A stretch of DNA of 64,000 nt from Algorimicrobium echini (GTDB lineage: Bacteria > Bacteroidota > Bacteroidia > Flavobacteriales > Flavobacteriaceae). The DNA is taken from contig NZ_FOVN01000002.1 of assembly GCF_900115185.1 (NCBI RefSeq), forward strand, positions 342,335-406,334, given 5' to 3'. The position numbers and the translations under genes were made by a program. Below are positions 1 through 9,568 of this stretch, one piece after another. How positions within the stretch are numbered: the first letter of the stretch is position 1; each line of letters begins with the position of its first letter. Below the pieces are notes generated by a model. It was not told the origin of the DNA and ran no database searches. It worked only from the letters and a program-made list of their open reading frames with translations.

Positions 1-1
1 T

Positions 2-688
2 TTAAAAATTAAAGAAGAGCTTCCGTTTTTTATCTTCTTCTTACCCATACCTGTGTTGTTCTTGGTTTGGGTTTTTGAACAATGGAAATGGGTTCAAAAC
101 TTAAAAGCAGAAAAATCCAAAACAGAATTGTCCTTATTGCGCAGTCAGATAAATCCCCATTTTTTCTTTAACACCTTGAATAATCTGTATGCTTTAACCA
201 TTAAAAACTCCAAACAAGCACCAGATGTTATCTTGAAATTATCTGATATGATGCGTTATACCATTTACGAAGGTGAAAAAGATACCGTAAAACTGGGTGA
301 TGAAATTGAATACCTTAAAAACTATATGGAGCTGCATAAAATTCGGTATAAAAAATCTGTGGACCTGTCCTTTAAGCATGATGTCAATACCGATTTGCAA
401 ATAGCTCCTTTACTATTCATCATTCTATTGGAAAACGCCTTTAAACATGGTGTTGAAACGCTTTCCGAAAATGCATTCATTCATATACACCTGTATGAAG
501 ATGATAACGCTATCTATTTTAACATTGAAAATAATTTCGATTCCAAAGAGATGAGTCAGACAAAAGGCATCGGGCTCGCCAACCTAAAACGCAGATTGTC
601 CTTACTTTACCCCAAAAAGCACGAGCTCAATAATTATATTGAAGGTACTATTTATAAATCCACTTTAAAAATTTCCAAACATGCTTAA
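2..688 (+). CDS. LytS-type sensor histidine kinase, C-terminal part (5' truncated by window)
   Basis: The frame is open to the first bases of the window, so the gene starts upstream; the ATG at 53 lies inside a membrane segment (LPFFIFFLPIPVLFLVWVF) and is not the true start. After this last transmembrane helix comes a short coil and a His_kinase domain of the LytS/YehU type: the phospho-acceptor box reads RSQINPHFFFNTLNNL, followed by an ATP-binding domain with the N box ENAFKHG and the G box GIGLANLKRRL. Such kinases autophosphorylate the box histidine and pass the phosphate to a LytTR response regulator. The next gene, overlapping by 8 bases, is exactly such a regulator. The sensory N-terminus and therefore the signal are not visible. 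Confidence 0.9.
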   Translation, partial: LKIKEELPFFIFFLPIPVLFLVWVFEQWKWVQNLKAEKSKTELSLLRSQINPHFFFNTLNNLYALTIKNSKQAPDVILKLSDMMRYTIYEGEKDTVKLGDEIEYLKNYMELHKIRYKKSVDLSFKHDVNTDLQIAPLLFIILLENAFKHGVETLSENAFIHIHLYEDDNAIYFNIENNFDSKEMSQTKGIGLANLKRRLSLLYPKKHELNNYIEGTIYKSTLKISKHA

Positions 689-1388
689 ATACATAATTAT
701 AGATGATGAGCCTTTAGCGCATGAAATTATTGAAGAATTTTGTAGTATGCTACCACATTTACAATTGGAAAAGCATTGTTATAATGCCATGGAAGCCATG
801 CAGTTTTTAAACGAAAACACTGTGGATTTTATGTTTTTGGATATTAATATGCCAAAACTTAAAGGCCTCGATTTTTTAAAAACGCTTACAAATCCTCCCA
901 AAACCATTATTACCACAGCTTATAAGGAACATGCCATTGAAGGGTTTGAGTTAAACGTTGTAGATTATATTTTAAAGCCGTTTAGCTTTGATCGATTGGT
1001 GACAGCTGTAAATAAAGTATCAAATACTATTCAAACCCCAAAATTGGTACGTGAAGACGTTTCAACTTCTGAAACTAGCCCTAAACAATTCTTTGTAAAA
1101 GGTGACAAAAAACAGCATCAAATAGCTATAGACAACTTGTTGTACATTGAAGCTTATGGCAACTACACCAAACTGTTTTTAGAAGATGACATGATTGTAA
1201 GCCATGAGAAAATATCGTATTATGAAACCTTGCTAGAGGCTTCCAACTTTTTAAGGGTTCACAAATCGTTTTTGGTTTCCATTAGTAAAATTAAGTTTAT
1301 TGAAGGCAATCGTATTGTAATTAACGACCATAAAATACCCATTGGTCAAACCTACAAAAACCAGATTAACAAACTATATGGCAGTTAA
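681..1388 (+). CDS. LytR/AlgR-family response regulator
   Basis: 235 residues. The N-terminal receiver domain has the acidic pair D8-D9, the phospho-acceptor D54 (in FMFLDINMPK), the conserved Thr in ITTAYKEHA and the Lys in ILKPF. A linker around 115-130 leads to a LytTR DNA-binding domain (about 132-235: LLYIEAYGNYTKLF, FLRVHKSFLVS, IPIGQTYK). It overlaps the upstream kinase gene by 8 bases, so the two form a cognate pair made from one transcript. LytTR proteins bind direct repeats upstream of target genes; no target is evident here. The family and pairing are certain, the regulated process is unknown. Confidence 0.93.
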   Translation: MLKYIIIDDEPLAHEIIEEFCSMLPHLQLEKHCYNAMEAMQFLNENTVDFMFLDINMPKLKGLDFLKTLTNPPKTIITTAYKEHAIEGFELNVVDYILKPFSFDRLVTAVNKVSNTIQTPKLVREDVSTSETSPKQFFVKGDKKQHQIAIDNLLYIEAYGNYTKLFLEDDMIVSHEKISYYETLLEASNFLRVHKSFLVSISKIKFIEGNRIVINDHKIPIGQTYKNQINKLYGS

Positions 1389-1529
1389 TTGGCATGCTGA
1401 ACATGGTGTACTTCCCTCCTAGACTATAACTCATTTAGCACGAGTTGAGCGTTTAAAAAGTGTTTTTCGCTTTCGCTGAAAACCAGATAAGACGTTTTAC
1501 TCCATGAAATGTATAAGTCCGCTTCTAGC

Positions 1530-2462
1530 TTAATCCAACCGAATTACTTCCGACTTTAACACCCATTTCCCATTTTCTTGGACACTTTTGGTTATGGTAA
1601 TTTTATTAGGTCCTGTTTTTTTGAATACATCAATGAGTTTCAAGTTTTTATGAATAGCTGTATTAATAACAATTGGTTGTGTTAATAATCGATTATTATA
1701 GGCGTCGTAAACATAGAGGGTTTTGGTGGAGGGTTTGATGTCCCAAAAACCAATTTCGTCCGCTTGGTCGTTATTAAGGTCTTGTAAATTATCGAGTTGC
1801 GATTTGTAGGCACCTTGAATAACAATATCTTTGATGTCCTTATTGCTAAAGATAATCCTGCTGTTACAATCGTCATTGCAGACTACTGTATTATTAGCTG
1901 TCGTGGTGGTTTCTGGAGATATTACAGTAGCAAAATCCGATAGGCCATCGCCATTGAAATCCCCAAACAGTTGTCTTGTTTTTGAGAGGTATGCCTTATT
2001 ATTGCGTGCGTTGGGAAAAATGGGCGCATTGGTGTTTTTTGCATTTTCGGCTACGCCTTCACGGAGAATCTTGAAATTTCCATTCCTGACCATGAGTGAC
2101 AGATAAGCTGGGTAATCGGCTTCCTGACCATTGTAGGTAACGCGTTTGGTAAAGGTCACTAAATAGGTGCCTTCGGTTTTGGTAATATCTAATTGGTTGT
2201 TTACAATACGCTGTGTATAGTCTGGAAATTGTTGAAACAGCCATTGCTTATCTTGCAGCACTTGAACTCTAGTTTGCTGTTTTCCGTAGTAGTTCACGGT
2301 TGGCATGTAACAGCTCTCTAAATATGGTGCTTTAAGTGGTGTGTGATCTTGATTCCATTGTTGTACAAATTTTTGCACGTCTTTTTCTCCTTTTGGGTCT
2401 ACCTCATTACATCCAACTAATAATATGATGATAAGGCATGATAAGTATTGGAGGTACTTCAT
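1530..2462 (-). CDS. Lipoprotein with FG-GAP/VCBS-like calcium-binding repeats
   Basis: 310 residues. A hydrophobic signal ends in the lipobox LLVGC with the lipidated Cys at 18, followed by acidic residues, so this is an envelope lipoprotein. The middle (about 20-150) resembles a small mixed alpha/beta domain of unknown function. The C-terminal half has two Asp-rich loops, FGDFNGDGLSDF and LQDLNNDQADEIGF, of the DxNxDGxxD type found in FG-GAP/VCBS repeats, where they bind calcium. It stands alone, convergent with the two-component genes. A possible -7 element (TATCTTTA on the minus strand, 2496-2503) lies about 35 bases upstream of the ATG. The function cannot be assigned. Confidence 0.75.
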   Translation of the reverse strand: MKYLQYLSCLIIILLVGCNEVDPKGEKDVQKFVQQWNQDHTPLKAPYLESCYMPTVNYYGKQQTRVQVLQDKQWLFQQFPDYTQRIVNNQLDITKTEGTYLVTFTKRVTYNGQEADYPAYLSLMVRNGNFKILREGVAENAKNTNAPIFPNARNNKAYLSKTRQLFGDFNGDGLSDFATVISPETTTTANNTVVCNDDCNSRIIFSNKDIKDIVIQGAYKSQLDNLQDLNNDQADEIGFWDIKPSTKTLYVYDAYNNRLLTQPIVINTAIHKNLKLIDVFKKTGPNKITITKSVQENGKWVLKSEVIRLD

Positions 2463-2817
2463 ATGTTATTGGGTTTCTACTTGTTTTGTATATGTTAAAG
2501 ATACGGAATTTAGTGAATTGTAAGGGTATGATTACTTCTGTTTATTTTACTGTTTGTGGTTATTTGGATTTTGTATTTATACCCTCGAATTGGATGATTT
2601 AATTTATATTGTTGCTCACTTCTTCTAAAACGGTTTGGAAAATACTTCAGGTTTATTCCTATTAATTAGAAACTTGGTTTTGTTGACAATTCCCTTCACT
2701 TATAAGATATATGTGTATTTGATTAGTCACTGATTAAAAAAATGGCAAAAATTATTTGAGTCCTTTTTAGGTTCATAGAAATTGAGGCCTACCATTCTGT
2801 TCTATGTTTGTCAGTAA
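2463..2817. other. Intergenic region, 355 bases
   Basis: AT-rich sequence between the lipoprotein gene start and the end of the small membrane protein gene. Apart from the likely lipoprotein promoter near 2500 I see no open frame of useful length, no strong hairpin with a T-tract and no repeat. It could hold a small RNA, but nothing in the sequence argues for one. Confidence 0.5.
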
Positions 2818-3003
2818 TTAGGACTGCTCATTATTATCCCGTTTTTTTGTGCGTCTCCAAACCATATATAGGACTATAAATACAATTGGTAGTATTACAA
2901 ACACAATTAAATCAAACGGTTCCGATAAATCAATAGTGCCTCGATCTCCTGGGTTTGGCGCATGTGTTGGTATTTGAAGTAGAATGGATAAAATATTGAG
3001 CAT
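2818..3003 (-). CDS. Small single-pass membrane protein, flavobacterial family
   Basis: 61 residues: an N-terminal hydrophobic stretch (MLNILSILLQIP), a Pro/Asp-rich polar segment (THAPNPGDRGTIDLSEPFD), one strong transmembrane helix (LIVFVILPIVFIVLYMVW) and a basic tail RRTKKRDNNEQS. From memory, short proteins with this NPxDRGxIDLS-helix-WRR layout occur widely in Flavobacteriia and are sometimes wrongly labelled adenylosuccinate synthetase; no such catalytic domain fits in 61 residues. It lies 54 bases downstream of the ABC permease gene on the same strand and may share its transcript. The ordered motif and helix support a real gene despite its size. Confidence 0.7.
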   Translation of the reverse strand: MLNILSILLQIPTHAPNPGDRGTIDLSEPFDLIVFVILPIVFIVLYMVWRRTKKRDNNEQS

Positions 3004-3057
3004 TTTTATTTATTTAATTAAACAATAAGTTACAAAATTAATTACACTTTATAAAGT

Positions 3058-5604
3058 CTACCCTTCTCTGCGTAAGATTTCCAAAGGAGAACTACGTAAT
3101 ACGGTTTGAATATTGCTTAAGCCAATGCCTAAGACCAACAGGGTTATTCCTGGTAAAAACACCAAAAACGGAGTTGATGAAGGTAGAAACGGTTCCTTAA
3201 AAACAAATACCGCCAAACATAAACTGCTAATTAATGCTAAAAGCATACCGACTAAACTTCCTAGAAGCCCTAAAAACACATATTCCAATGCAGAAATTTG
3301 TAAAATATGCTTGTTTTTTGCACCTAGTGTTCGGAGTAAGACACTTTCTTTAATGCGCTGGTATTTACTGGTTCTAACCGAACCAATTAAGACAATAACG
3401 CCTGTAAGGATGCTAAAAAATGCCATGAAGTTAATGATCCAAGATACTTTATCTAAAATATCTTCGATAATGGTGTAAATCTGACGTAAATCAATGATTG
3501 ACACATTAGGGTATTTAGCAACTAAATCTTGTTGTAATGTGGCTGAACTTGTTTCGTTTGGAGCACTGGTAGTAAACACATTAAACTGTGGAGCTTGTTC
3601 TAAAACACCTTCTGGAAATACAATTGAAAAATTGAGTTGCATTTGCGACCAATCGACCTTTCGGATACTGCCTACGGTTGTTTCCATTAAAACACCTTGA
3701 ACGTTAAATACAACGGCATCACCAATTGTTAATTTGGCGTCAGATGCTAGATTATCAGAAATGGATATTGTAACAGGTTCATCGGGTTTTAACCGTGGTG
3801 TCCATTTCCCTTCAAGCAGTTCTTCCGATGCTATAAGCGAATCACGATAGGTAGTTCTGAATTCATGATTTAAAATCCAACCTCGAATTTGACGTGTGGA
3901 GTCTTGGCGAATATCATTTACCAAGCGGCCTTTAAGGCTATGCATACGCATGGTTACTAACGGAATATTATCAAGTACGGGTAAATTTTGACTAGTTATA
4001 CTTTTTGCAACTGCCTCCCGTTGATTGGGTTGCACATCTAAAATGATGATGTTAGCATTTTTTGTGGACTGCCCTACTTCGGTTTTTGCCAGTAAAATAT
4101 CTTTAGTAAAATATAATGTACTAATTAAAAATGTGCCTAAACCAATAGCCACCACCAAAACAACAGTTTGGTTATTAGGCCTGAATAAATTGAGTAAACC
4201 TTGGCGTGCCGTAAAGTTCCAATGCTTTGGGAAAAACCGTTTAATAGTTTTTATAAAAGCCAATGCCACCAATGCCAGCATGCTGAATGTAAAAACGGTT
4301 GCAAGCACAAACCCAGCAGCATACCAGGCGTCTTTAATTAACCAAAGTGAAAATAAAAACAGGAATACTAGAATAGCTCCATAAACTAATACCCGTATTT
4401 TTTGTGGTTCTTGTGAGGCATTTACATTCACACGTAAAACATCTAATGGCGACACAAACCAGGTACGCAGCAATGGCAATAATGCAAATAAAACAGACAT
4501 AAAAAAACCTAGAAATATACCAATTGCTATAGGCTGAACCGAAATGGTAATTTCCAGTGTAAAGGGCAGAAAATCTTTTAAAAGATAAGGGAATACAAAT
4601 TGTAGTGCAACACCAATTAAAGAGCCTACCAACCCTCCTATAACACCAATTCCAGCAATTTGAATAAGAAAAATTAGAAAGCTTTGACCTCTAGAAGCTC
4701 CCATACATTTTAAAACAGCAATAGCACTTAATTTTTCTTTAATGTAAATATGAACCGAACTAGCAATTCCAATACACCCTAAAAGTAAGGCGATAAAAGC
4801 TGCTAAATTTAAAAATCTTCCAACATTTTCATAGCGTTTACCCAAACGTCTTGTTGTACTTGTATGTGTGTCTAAATCGGCATTTTCTAAATCTAAAATC
4901 GGTTCAAGTTTATCTTCAAGACGTTTTAAATTTAAGGTGTCAGATGCTTTGTAGAAATATTGGTATTCTTTGCGACTCCCAAATTGCAGCAACTCTGTAG
5001 CTTCCACAAAACGATATGGAATAACCACAGGAGGTGCAACCGAACTGGCTATAGCTGAACTTCCAGGGATGGATTTTAACGCACCTGAAATAGGAAGTGT
5101 TAACGCACCAATCTTAATAGAATCACCAGGTTTTATATTGAATTGAAGTAATAAAGTCGCATCTACTAAAGCTCCACCTGATTCTTGATACACACTAGCC
5201 GCCGTTTCTGGTTCTGATTTTATTTTACCATAAAAAGGGAAATTGCCTTCTAAACCGCGAACCTTTACTAATTTGGAACCCCCATTTTTAGGAAATGCAA
5301 CCATTGAGACAAAATTAACCTCTGATGCATCAGGATTTAAGGAATCGATAATAGCTTTCGCGCGCGCTGTAGGCTCTTGTCTGGAATCGATAATAAAATC
5401 GGCTCCCATTAGAGTTTTTGACTGGCTTTGAATATTATCCTTTAAATTGGTACTAAATAGCTGTATGGAGACCACAGCTGCAATACCCAAGATAATAGAT
5501 GCTATAAACAGTAATAGTCGTACTTTGCTTGCTTTTGCATCACGCCAAGCCATTTTAAAGAGCCAAGCTACTTGTATATTAGAGGTTTTATTGGAGTTGT
5601 TCAC
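3058..5604 (-). CDS. FtsX-like ABC transporter permease (YbbP type)
   Basis: 848 residues, the length of the YbbP/FtsX-like double-permease family. An N-terminal helix (LLLFIASIILGIAAVVSIQLF) precedes a large periplasmic domain, then a FtsX block of helices around 260-390, a second set near 400-510, another periplasmic domain, and a final FtsX block at about 720-845. It starts with GTG, and the stop codon of the ATPase gene overlaps this start by one base (TAGTG), which indicates translational coupling. With the neighbouring ATPase it should form an inner-membrane complex of the MacB/LolCDE superfamily. In E. coli the ybbA-ybbP pair likewise sits beside tesA, as here. The substrate is not known. 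Confidence 0.9.
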   Translation of the reverse strand: MNNSNKTSNIQVAWLFKMAWRDAKASKVRLLLFIASIILGIAAVVSIQLFSTNLKDNIQSQSKTLMGADFIIDSRQEPTARAKAIIDSLNPDASEVNFVSMVAFPKNGGSKLVKVRGLEGNFPFYGKIKSEPETAASVYQESGGALVDATLLLQFNIKPGDSIKIGALTLPISGALKSIPGSSAIASSVAPPVVIPYRFVEATELLQFGSRKEYQYFYKASDTLNLKRLEDKLEPILDLENADLDTHTSTTRRLGKRYENVGRFLNLAAFIALLLGCIGIASSVHIYIKEKLSAIAVLKCMGASRGQSFLIFLIQIAGIGVIGGLVGSLIGVALQFVFPYLLKDFLPFTLEITISVQPIAIGIFLGFFMSVLFALLPLLRTWFVSPLDVLRVNVNASQEPQKIRVLVYGAILVFLFLFSLWLIKDAWYAAGFVLATVFTFSMLALVALAFIKTIKRFFPKHWNFTARQGLLNLFRPNNQTVVLVVAIGLGTFLISTLYFTKDILLAKTEVGQSTKNANIIILDVQPNQREAVAKSITSQNLPVLDNIPLVTMRMHSLKGRLVNDIRQDSTRQIRGWILNHEFRTTYRDSLIASEELLEGKWTPRLKPDEPVTISISDNLASDAKLTIGDAVVFNVQGVLMETTVGSIRKVDWSQMQLNFSIVFPEGVLEQAPQFNVFTTSAPNETSSATLQQDLVAKYPNVSIIDLRQIYTIIEDILDKVSWIINFMAFFSILTGVIVLIGSVRTSKYQRIKESVLLRTLGAKNKHILQISALEYVFLGLLGSLVGMLLALISSLCLAVFVFKEPFLPSSTPFLVFLPGITLLVLGIGLSNIQTVLRSSPLEILRREG

Positions 5605-6290
5605 TATGCTGTAGTCAATTGATTGGTTACTATTTTTCCGCCTTTAAGTCTTAATATTTGTTGCGTCCGGTTGGCTAAATCCAAATCATGTGAAATTATG
5701 ACTAGCGTTGTTCCGTTTTCCTTGTTTAAATCGAGTAATAATTGAATAACTTTTTCTCCAGTTTCATCGTCTAAATTCCCTGTTGGTTCATCTGCAAACA
5801 AAATTGTTGGAGCATTTGCAAAAGCACGTGCTAAAGCCACACGCTGCTGTTCGCCTCCAGACAATTGCGAGGGGTAATGATGAACACGATCTCCTAAACC
5901 TACTTTTTCTAATAAGGTCAAGCTTTTTTTAGTCGCCTCTTTTGACCCTTGTAATTCCAACGGCACACTTACATTTTCGAGTGCTGTAAGTGTTGGTAGT
6001 AATTGAAAGTTTTGGAAGATAAACCCAACTTCCTTATTGCGTAATTGGGCACGTTGATCTTCATTAAGCTTGCTTAAATCTTGTCCGCATAATTCTACCG
6101 TTCCAGCATTAGGTTGGTCTAAACCAGCACAAAGACCTAATAACGTTGTTTTACCACTTCCTGAAGGTCCAACTATGGAAAAGGTTTGTCCTTTTTCAAC
6201 TTCAAAAGAAATATCGTGTAATACCGTTAATTGTTTGTTACCACTGGCATATGTCTTTTGTAAACCCGTAATCTTTAATATCTTTGACAT
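5604..6290 (-). CDS. ABC transporter ATP-binding protein (YbbA/LolD type)
   Basis: 228 residues from the ATG at 6290 ([14 protein letters not shown]); an upstream in-frame ATG at 6341 would add 17 non-conserved residues and run towards the divergent esterase gene, so the shorter start is preferred. All nucleotide-binding motifs are present: Walker A GPSGSGKT (41-48), Q-loop in [10 protein letters not shown], signature LSGGEQQR (143-150), Walker B ILFADEP (163-169) and the switch His201 (ISHD). The short single-domain form with the TGNLD sequence after Walker B is typical of MacB/LolD/FtsE ATPases. It energises the downstream FtsX-like permease. Confidence 0.94.
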   Translation of the reverse strand: MSKILKITGLQKTYASGNKQLTVLHDISFEVEKGQTFSIVGPSGSGKTTLLGLCAGLDQPNAGTVELCGQDLSKLNEDQRAQLRNKEVGFIFQNFQLLPTLTALENVSVPLELQGSKEATKKSLTLLEKVGLGDRVHHYPSQLSGGEQQRVALARAFANAPTILFADEPTGNLDDETGEKVIQLLLDLNKENGTTLVIISHDLDLANRTQQILRLKGGKIVTNQLTTA

Positions 6291-6359
6291 AGAAATTTTT
6301 AATTTAAATAGCGACTCATGTCCACAGCCCAAAATAATCAATTGAATTCAGTTCTGCCA

Positions 6360-7067
6360 ATGGTAAGTGCCTATAAACTCATAAAGTTTTGTTATTTTAT
6401 TCTGGTAGGTATCACTCTTGTTTCTTGTGGTGATACCAAATCCGAAAATACAGTAGAAACACCATCAAGTGTTTCAAAAACTGAAGATACACTAGCAACA
6501 ACAAGCAGTACCAAAACAATTTTATGCTTTGGTGATAGCATTACAGCAGGATATGGTTTGGATGACTCCAACGATGCTTATACAGCTGTATTACAACGCT
6601 ATGTTGATTCGTTAAATTTAGATTATACCGTTATTAATTCTGGTGTTAGCGGTGAAACAACAGCTGGTGGTAAGAGCAGAATAGATTGGGTCATTAAACA
6701 AAAGCCATCAATTTTTCTATTAGAACTAGGTGCTAATGATGGGTTACGTGGCGTGGCATTGACCGAAACGAAATATAATTTACAAGCCATTATAGATGTC
6801 GTTAAAGAGCAAAGTCCTGAGACCACTATTATTTTGGCTGGTATGCAGTTACCTCCTAACATGGGACAAGACTACACAACAGAATTTAGACAGCTTTTTG
6901 TAGATATTGCTGAACAAAATAAAATAGCGTTTATTCCATTTATTTTGAAAGATGTTGGTGGAGTTGCGTCACTAAATCAGAATGATGGGATTCACCCAAA
7001 TGTTGCTGGACATAAGGTAGTTGCAAATACGGTTTGGGAAACATTGGAACCTCTGATTGTCAATTAA
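6360..7067 (+). CDS. tesA: SGNH/GDSL lipoprotein esterase, TesA-like
   Basis: 235 residues from ATG 6360; this start gives a signal peptide with a lipobox ending ITLVSC (Cys23), whereas the upstream ATG at 6318 would put 14 polar residues before it. SGNH blocks are complete: nucleophile Ser60 in FGDSITAG, the oxyanion Gly in NSGVSGET, Asn126 in LGANDG, and Asp209/His212 in DGIHPN. The family includes E. coli TesA, a thioesterase/arylesterase/lysophospholipase. It is transcribed divergently from ybbA-ybbP, the same neighbourhood as in E. coli, which supports the TesA assignment. Unlike the soluble periplasmic E. coli enzyme this one should be lipid-anchored. Confidence 0.88.
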   Translation: MVSAYKLIKFCYFILVGITLVSCGDTKSENTVETPSSVSKTEDTLATTSSTKTILCFGDSITAGYGLDDSNDAYTAVLQRYVDSLNLDYTVINSGVSGETTAGGKSRIDWVIKQKPSIFLLELGANDGLRGVALTETKYNLQAIIDVVKEQSPETTIILAGMQLPPNMGQDYTTEFRQLFVDIAEQNKIAFIPFILKDVGGVASLNQNDGIHPNVAGHKVVANTVWETLEPLIVN

Positions 7068-7166
7068 ATCAATGTTTATCAGTAAACTTCCTTTTTTTCG
7101 TTGCCCAAATGAAGCCATTATTTTCAATACTTTGGACGTCTGATTTTTTAAATTCATGAAAGGTGA

Positions 7167-8174
7167 TTAGGCGTTCAGCTCCTTCATAATTTCCGAAAAC
7201 AATTTATAAGAACGGATTCTGTCTTTCCCATCATAGATATTGGTAACAGCAATTAATTCATCGGCTTGCGTTTTTTCTATAAACTCTTTTACTTGCGTTT
7301 TGACCGTTGCTTTACTTCCAATAAAAGAATATTTCAACATTTGATGAATTTGAGGATGCTGCAGGATCTCTTCATATTCAGCCGTCATATCTGTAGGTGG
7401 TGGTACAAAATCCCGTTTCCCTGTAAATATACCTAAAATCATACGAATTAATGAGGTTGATAAACGCTGTGCTTCTTCATCTGTATCGGCTACAATAATG
7501 TTAACACCAGCCATAGTATAAGGTTCTTGTAACACTTTAGAAGGTTTAAATTCTTTTCTATAAATATCTAAAGCGTTCCATAAATGTGTTGTTGCAAAAT
7601 GACTAGCAAAGGCATAAGGCAATCCTTTTTTAGCTGCTAAATACGCACTATCTGTACTAGACCCTAAAATATAAAATGGTACATCTACACCTTCAGCTAC
7701 CGTTGCACGAACTTTAGATATTGCATTTTCAGTAGAAAAGTACTGTTCTAATTTCTCCAATTCATTAGGAAAAGAATGGGCTGCTTGCATAAAATCTGAA
7801 CGGATGGCTTGTGCCGTTTCTCTGTCGGTTCCAGGTGCTCTCCCTAAACCTAAATCTATTCGGTTTGGATGAAGAGAGCCTAACGTTCCAAACTGTTCAG
7901 CTATAATTAATGGGGAATGATTAGGCAACATAATGCCTCCAGAACCTACACGAATGGTATTAGTGCCTTGAGCAACATAACCTATTAAAACAGCGGTTGC
8001 ACTACTCCCTATATTTGGTGCATTATGATGTTCAGCTAGCCAATAGCGCGTATATCCATAGTTTTCTGCATTTTGAGCTAACTCTAAAGCATTATTATAC
8101 GTTTGTTTGAGTGTATGATTTTTAGATACCAAAGCGAGGTCTAAAATTGAATATGCAGTTTGTTTTATTTTCAT
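7167..8174 (-). CDS. LLM-class flavin-dependent oxidoreductase (luciferase-like, YhbW type)
   Basis: 335 residues forming one luciferase-like TIM-barrel domain. Typical blocks are YTRYWLAEHHN near 40-50, the RVGSGGIMLPNHSPL segment near 78-92, GRIDLGLGRAPGTD-like sequence (here HPNRIDLGLGRAPGTD) near 105, and YILGSSTDSAYLAAKKGLPYAFASHF near 167-193. These enzymes use FMNH2 and oxygen, or F420 in actinobacteria; the group resembling E. coli YhbW has no well-established physiological substrate. It is a soluble cytoplasmic protein. Downstream on the same strand is only the convergent esterase gene; the MFS gene upstream is 158 bases away, so the two may not be co-transcribed. Confidence 0.88.
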   Translation of the reverse strand: MKIKQTAYSILDLALVSKNHTLKQTYNNALELAQNAENYGYTRYWLAEHHNAPNIGSSATAVLIGYVAQGTNTIRVGSGGIMLPNHSPLIIAEQFGTLGSLHPNRIDLGLGRAPGTDRETAQAIRSDFMQAAHSFPNELEKLEQYFSTENAISKVRATVAEGVDVPFYILGSSTDSAYLAAKKGLPYAFASHFATTHLWNALDIYRKEFKPSKVLQEPYTMAGVNIIVADTDEEAQRLSTSLIRMILGIFTGKRDFVPPPTDMTAEYEEILQHPQIHQMLKYSFIGSKATVKTQVKEFIEKTQADELIAVTNIYDGKDRIRSYKLFSEIMKELNA

Positions 8175-8332
8175 AGGAATTTAATTCGTTATGCGGGTTT
8201 CAATTAGAAAACATCAAATAACATACCAGCATTTAGTACCGCCTTTATGGCATATGATTTTAACACCACTTCCTTTGTTTGGCACTGTAGACAACTTGAT
8301 TGTAAAAGAATGTGTGCGTACTGCAGTTTGCT

Positions 8333-9523
8333 TTAAACCTTATTATCCTTTCCAACACCAATACCCATTATTAGTTTTAAAATAGCAACGAAAACCAATA
8401 AAAGTAATGCATAATTCCAAGTTTGGGTAATTTCAAAAATCGCACCAACAACAAAAGGTCCTGTAGCTGCAATAAAGTAACCTATGGATTGTACAATACC
8501 CGATAATTCAGCAGCCGTTTCAGCATCATGAGCCCGTAAAACAATTAATAATAAAGCGAGTCCAAAAGTACCTCCCAATACCAACCCAAGGATGCCTACC
8601 CAGAATTCTGTAAAACCTATTGAAGGAAACAAGAGTGCAATTAAGGCAATAATTTCAATAAGAATTAATAAGATAATGACCAAGCGTTGATCTTTTAGAG
8701 AACCTGCCCATACAGGAACTAAAATAGCACCCACAATACCTGTAGCTTGAGATAAGGAAAGCATCCAACCTGCGTAGGACGCTTGATAACCACGATCTAT
8801 AAGGATGGCTGGTAGCCATGCTAAAACTACATAAAACATAAATGATTGCAGTCCCATATACAGTGCTAATTTCCAAACTAATTTGGAACCACTTAATTTT
8901 TTTATAGCCACTTTAAAACTTCTACTGGGTACTGTACGATTTATGTGTTTCAAGTTTGGAATCCATAATATAATAGCTACTACAGCCAATAGAGACCAAA
9001 TGCTTAAAGCTCCTTGCCAACCTAAATTTAAATTTACCGCCAAAGGCACGCTTAATCCTGCAGCTAAAGCTGCACCAAGGGACATAACACCTGTATATAA
9101 GCTGGTAACAAGTCCAGCTTTATGTGGGAAATTTCTTTTTGTTAGTGCTGGAATTAAAACGTTTCCAAAAGCAATGGCAATCCCTAACAAAATGGTACCC
9201 AAGTACAATTCGAATACACCTCCCAAGGAACGAATAATAATTCCTATTGCCAATACTATTAACGCACCTAAAAGTGTATTTCCAATACCGAAATGCTTGG
9301 TAAATAAAGCTGTTATAGTCGAAACGACTCCAAAAGCAATTAAGGGTAATGTGGTTAATAAACCTAATAGGGTTTCAGAAAGTCCAAGGTCATGTTGGAT
9401 TATGTCTATTAAAGGCCCAATACTTGATAATGCAGGTCTTAAGTTAACGGCTATCAATAGAACACCAATGATTAGCCATATTTGGGAAACACTATTTAAT
9501 CCATTCTCATTTCGTTCTTTCAT
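8333..9523 (-). CDS. MFS transporter of the CynX/NimT type
   Basis: 396 residues from the ATG at 9523; a TTG two codons further upstream is less likely. About twelve hydrophobic helices are visible with no large soluble domain. The first helix IWLIIGVLLIAVNLRPALSSIGPLI contains the NLRPALSS(I/V)GP motif characteristic of the CynX/NimT (cyanate/2-nitroimidazole) branch of the major facilitator superfamily. Members probably export or import small organic anions; the substrate here cannot be read from sequence. The next gene upstream on the same strand is a nucleobase deaminase 45 bases away, so nucleobase-related transport is conceivable but unproven. Confidence 0.85.
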   Translation of the reverse strand: MKERNENGLNSVSQIWLIIGVLLIAVNLRPALSSIGPLIDIIQHDLGLSETLLGLLTTLPLIAFGVVSTITALFTKHFGIGNTLLGALIVLAIGIIIRSLGGVFELYLGTILLGIAIAFGNVLIPALTKRNFPHKAGLVTSLYTGVMSLGAALAAGLSVPLAVNLNLGWQGALSIWSLLAVVAIILWIPNLKHINRTVPSRSFKVAIKKLSGSKLVWKLALYMGLQSFMFYVVLAWLPAILIDRGYQASYAGWMLSLSQATGIVGAILVPVWAGSLKDQRLVIILLILIEIIALIALLFPSIGFTEFWVGILGLVLGGTFGLALLLIVLRAHDAETAAELSGIVQSIGYFIAATGPFVVGAIFEITQTWNYALLLLVFVAILKLIMGIGVGKDNKV

Positions 9524-9568
9524 AATCAATAACGTACACAGATTAGGCTAATCATTGATAGCTAAATG

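Noticed and set aside
1389-1529. Search for a terminator after the LytTR gene
   Set aside because: GTTTTTCGC/GCTGAAAAC pairs imperfectly and has no T-run.
7074-7098. Possible terminator after the esterase gene
   Set aside because: GTTTA/TAAAC is only a five-pair A/T stem; the T-run that follows is interrupted by CC.
8191-8385. 64-codon frame on the plus strand between the oxidoreductase and MFS genes
   Set aside because: It overlaps the end of the MFS gene, has no promoter-like element and shows no recognisable pattern.
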